This document shows, piece by piece, positions 18,740 to 19,976 of a stretch of DNA of 19,976 nt. A model generated the notes under the pieces. That model did not search any database, was not told the origin of the DNA, and worked only from the letters and a program-made list of their open reading frames with translations. Source of the DNA: Phoronis ovalis (Eukaryota; Phoronida; Phoronidae); NCBI GenBank assembly GCA_028565635.1, contig JAOXYB010009567.1, positions 1 through 19,976 on the forward strand, given 5' to 3'. Made by a program: the position numbers and the translations under genes. The stretch's first letter is position 1; every line of letters starts with the position of its first letter.

Positions 18740-19812
18740 TTCACTCGATTTGAAATAATGTAATACATTTTGATATTATAATTCTTTAATATAGTGCTTT
18801 TAGACATACGATAAACATCACTGTTTTTCAGTTCAGTTTATTGTAACTGTCAGTATTCTGTCATCTTTTCTGTTTTTCGAGTTTTATCCTAATTGCATTC
18901 TAGGTCCTAATCCTAGGTTCTACATCTGAATATGGCTAGATTAACTAACATATGGATATAATTTTATGTACACCAAATTGTTTTGACAAACAGGACTATT
19001 TTGTCATATGACAGAATAGTGATATCTAACTGTGATTCTAATACTGTATAAAGTAAAATCCTTACATGTGTTGGTAATTCAAGTTATAACTTACATTAAT
19101 AAAAACATCTTTTCTAGTATTTTCGGCAACAAATCTCAATTTTTTTATCTACAGTCTCAGTCAAGTCCATTTATGTTTTGAACAACACAACTATAAAATC
19201 CAATAATTAAGACAACACTAACTTAAATTTCAAGGCGCACGAATATCAACACCAATACTACGTTCGTGGTTTATTATTTTATCAGATTTATGGACGAGTA
19301 TACAGGCAAAATAGTTACATTGCTGTACCTGTGAAAAATATCACATTTTTTGCTTTTGTAAGAAACTTTTGGATCTATTCTAATCATGACATCTAATCTG
19401 CAAAAACATTACCGAAATCCTGTCATCCTATCGTGTATTTGTCCGGAGTTGACCTTGATGTCAAAAGGTGATCTAGAGGTCAAAGTTCAAACTCTCAAAA
19501 TGGCATAAAATTTTCAGAAAGCACTTAGAGGTCAAAGGGACAATTTGAGATCAAGAAGTTCCAAAGCAATGAATTTCTATTATTTGCTGAAAGTTCAAAA
19601 ATGATGTTGAAAAGTAAATTGGAGGTCATGTAACGTTCATAAAAGCCAATATGAGTCGTTAAAATACTATCTAGTTGAACTATAAGCAGAAGACACGTAT
19701 AACAGTTGTATAGAAAAAATGATAACCACTGTTTACCAAAGGCTGGGTAAATCACATTAATCCTGTTTATTCTTAATTAATGTGTATTCCTAACAACTGA
19801 TATATGCTTTGA
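18740..19812. other. 3' flank of the small gene and intergenic DNA
   Basis: A candidate AATAAA poly(A) signal lies at 19098-19103, about 360 nt after the stop. Near 19450-19541 there are several AGGTCA-type strings, described as a finding. Minus-strand open frames at 19525-19755 and 19777-19962 show no domain and are taken as chance. Nothing else is recognisable. Confidence 0.45.
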
Positions 19813-19818
19813 TACTGA

Positions 19819-19976
19819 CACGTTATCCACTACAAATATCTGAAAAACAGAAAAGCTCCAGAACCTGACCAAATAACAAATGAACTCATTTCTAAGTGAG
19901 CCTACTGCTAATAAAATTAATGATTGCCTTGTTTGCTTGATAAAATATTTAATTCTGAACAAATAACAAGGGGCAT
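19819..19976 (+). pseudogene. Decayed LINE-type reverse transcriptase fragment, running off the window
   Basis: From 19819 the plus frame reads HVIHYKYLKNRKAPEPD and continues QITNELISK before a stop. This matches the start of the non-LTR retrotransposon reverse transcriptase domain, where a K-x-KAPGPD-x-I-x-NE motif is standard; here the first Gly is Glu. After four to five stops and likely indels, the next recognisable piece is LDKIFNSEQITRG in the same frame, as expected for the segment before the conserved Trp. Stops and the altered motif show it is dead. The window ends before the catalytic region. The clade cannot be set from this piece. Confidence 0.55.

Overview
The window looks like AT-rich nuclear DNA of an invertebrate, most likely a mollusc and probably a bivalve. 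This is inferred from one large spliced receptor gene of the GRL101 / type C LGR kind, long introns and intergenic DNA, no operons, and many decayed transposon pieces, short inverted-repeat elements and minisatellites. No species is claimed. No tRNA, rRNA or CRISPR signal was seen.

The main gene lies on the minus strand. Three exons (13660-11001, 10269-9446, 8260-5983) can be joined from the sequence alone. Donor and acceptor phases agree at both junctions, and each junction rebuilds a known module: a C-type lectin domain across the first intron and an LDL-receptor class A (LDLa) module across the second. The joined exons give about 1,920 codons. The deduced protein is a membrane receptor with, in order, CUB and CUB-like modules, two C-type-lectin-like domains, about six or seven LDLa modules, an LRR cap with about five leucine-rich repeats, a Cys-rich hinge and a rhodopsin-type seven-helix domain. 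The first of these exons has no ATG. A short upstream exon (about 14055-13983) with a matching phase could supply the signal peptide core, and the initiator Met would then lie further upstream.

Left of the gene (1-5300) are a Ty3/gypsy-type zinc-knuckle/protease fragment (154-534, minus), small duplicated blocks (635-1090), an unassigned small ORF (about 1076-1306, minus), a roughly 32-bp minisatellite (1675-1996), a small inverted-repeat element (2432-2584), and about 2.7 kb with no recognisable gene. Intron 2 of the receptor carries a 575-bp element with perfect 23-bp inverted repeats and TTAA at both ends (8663-9237).

Right of the gene are a second minisatellite (about 14259-14860) whose core is the reverse complement of the first array's core, a 91-bp tandem duplication (15813-15994), a 43-bp insert flanked by 15-bp direct repeats (16332-16404), and a 203-bp nested palindrome (17959-18161). 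A plus-strand coding exon for a small hydrophobic, glycine-zipper-like protein follows (about 18384-18739). The window ends in a decayed LINE-type reverse-transcriptase fragment (about 19819-19976). Only the receptor and the glycine-zipper-like protein look like host genes, and nothing indicates that they act together.
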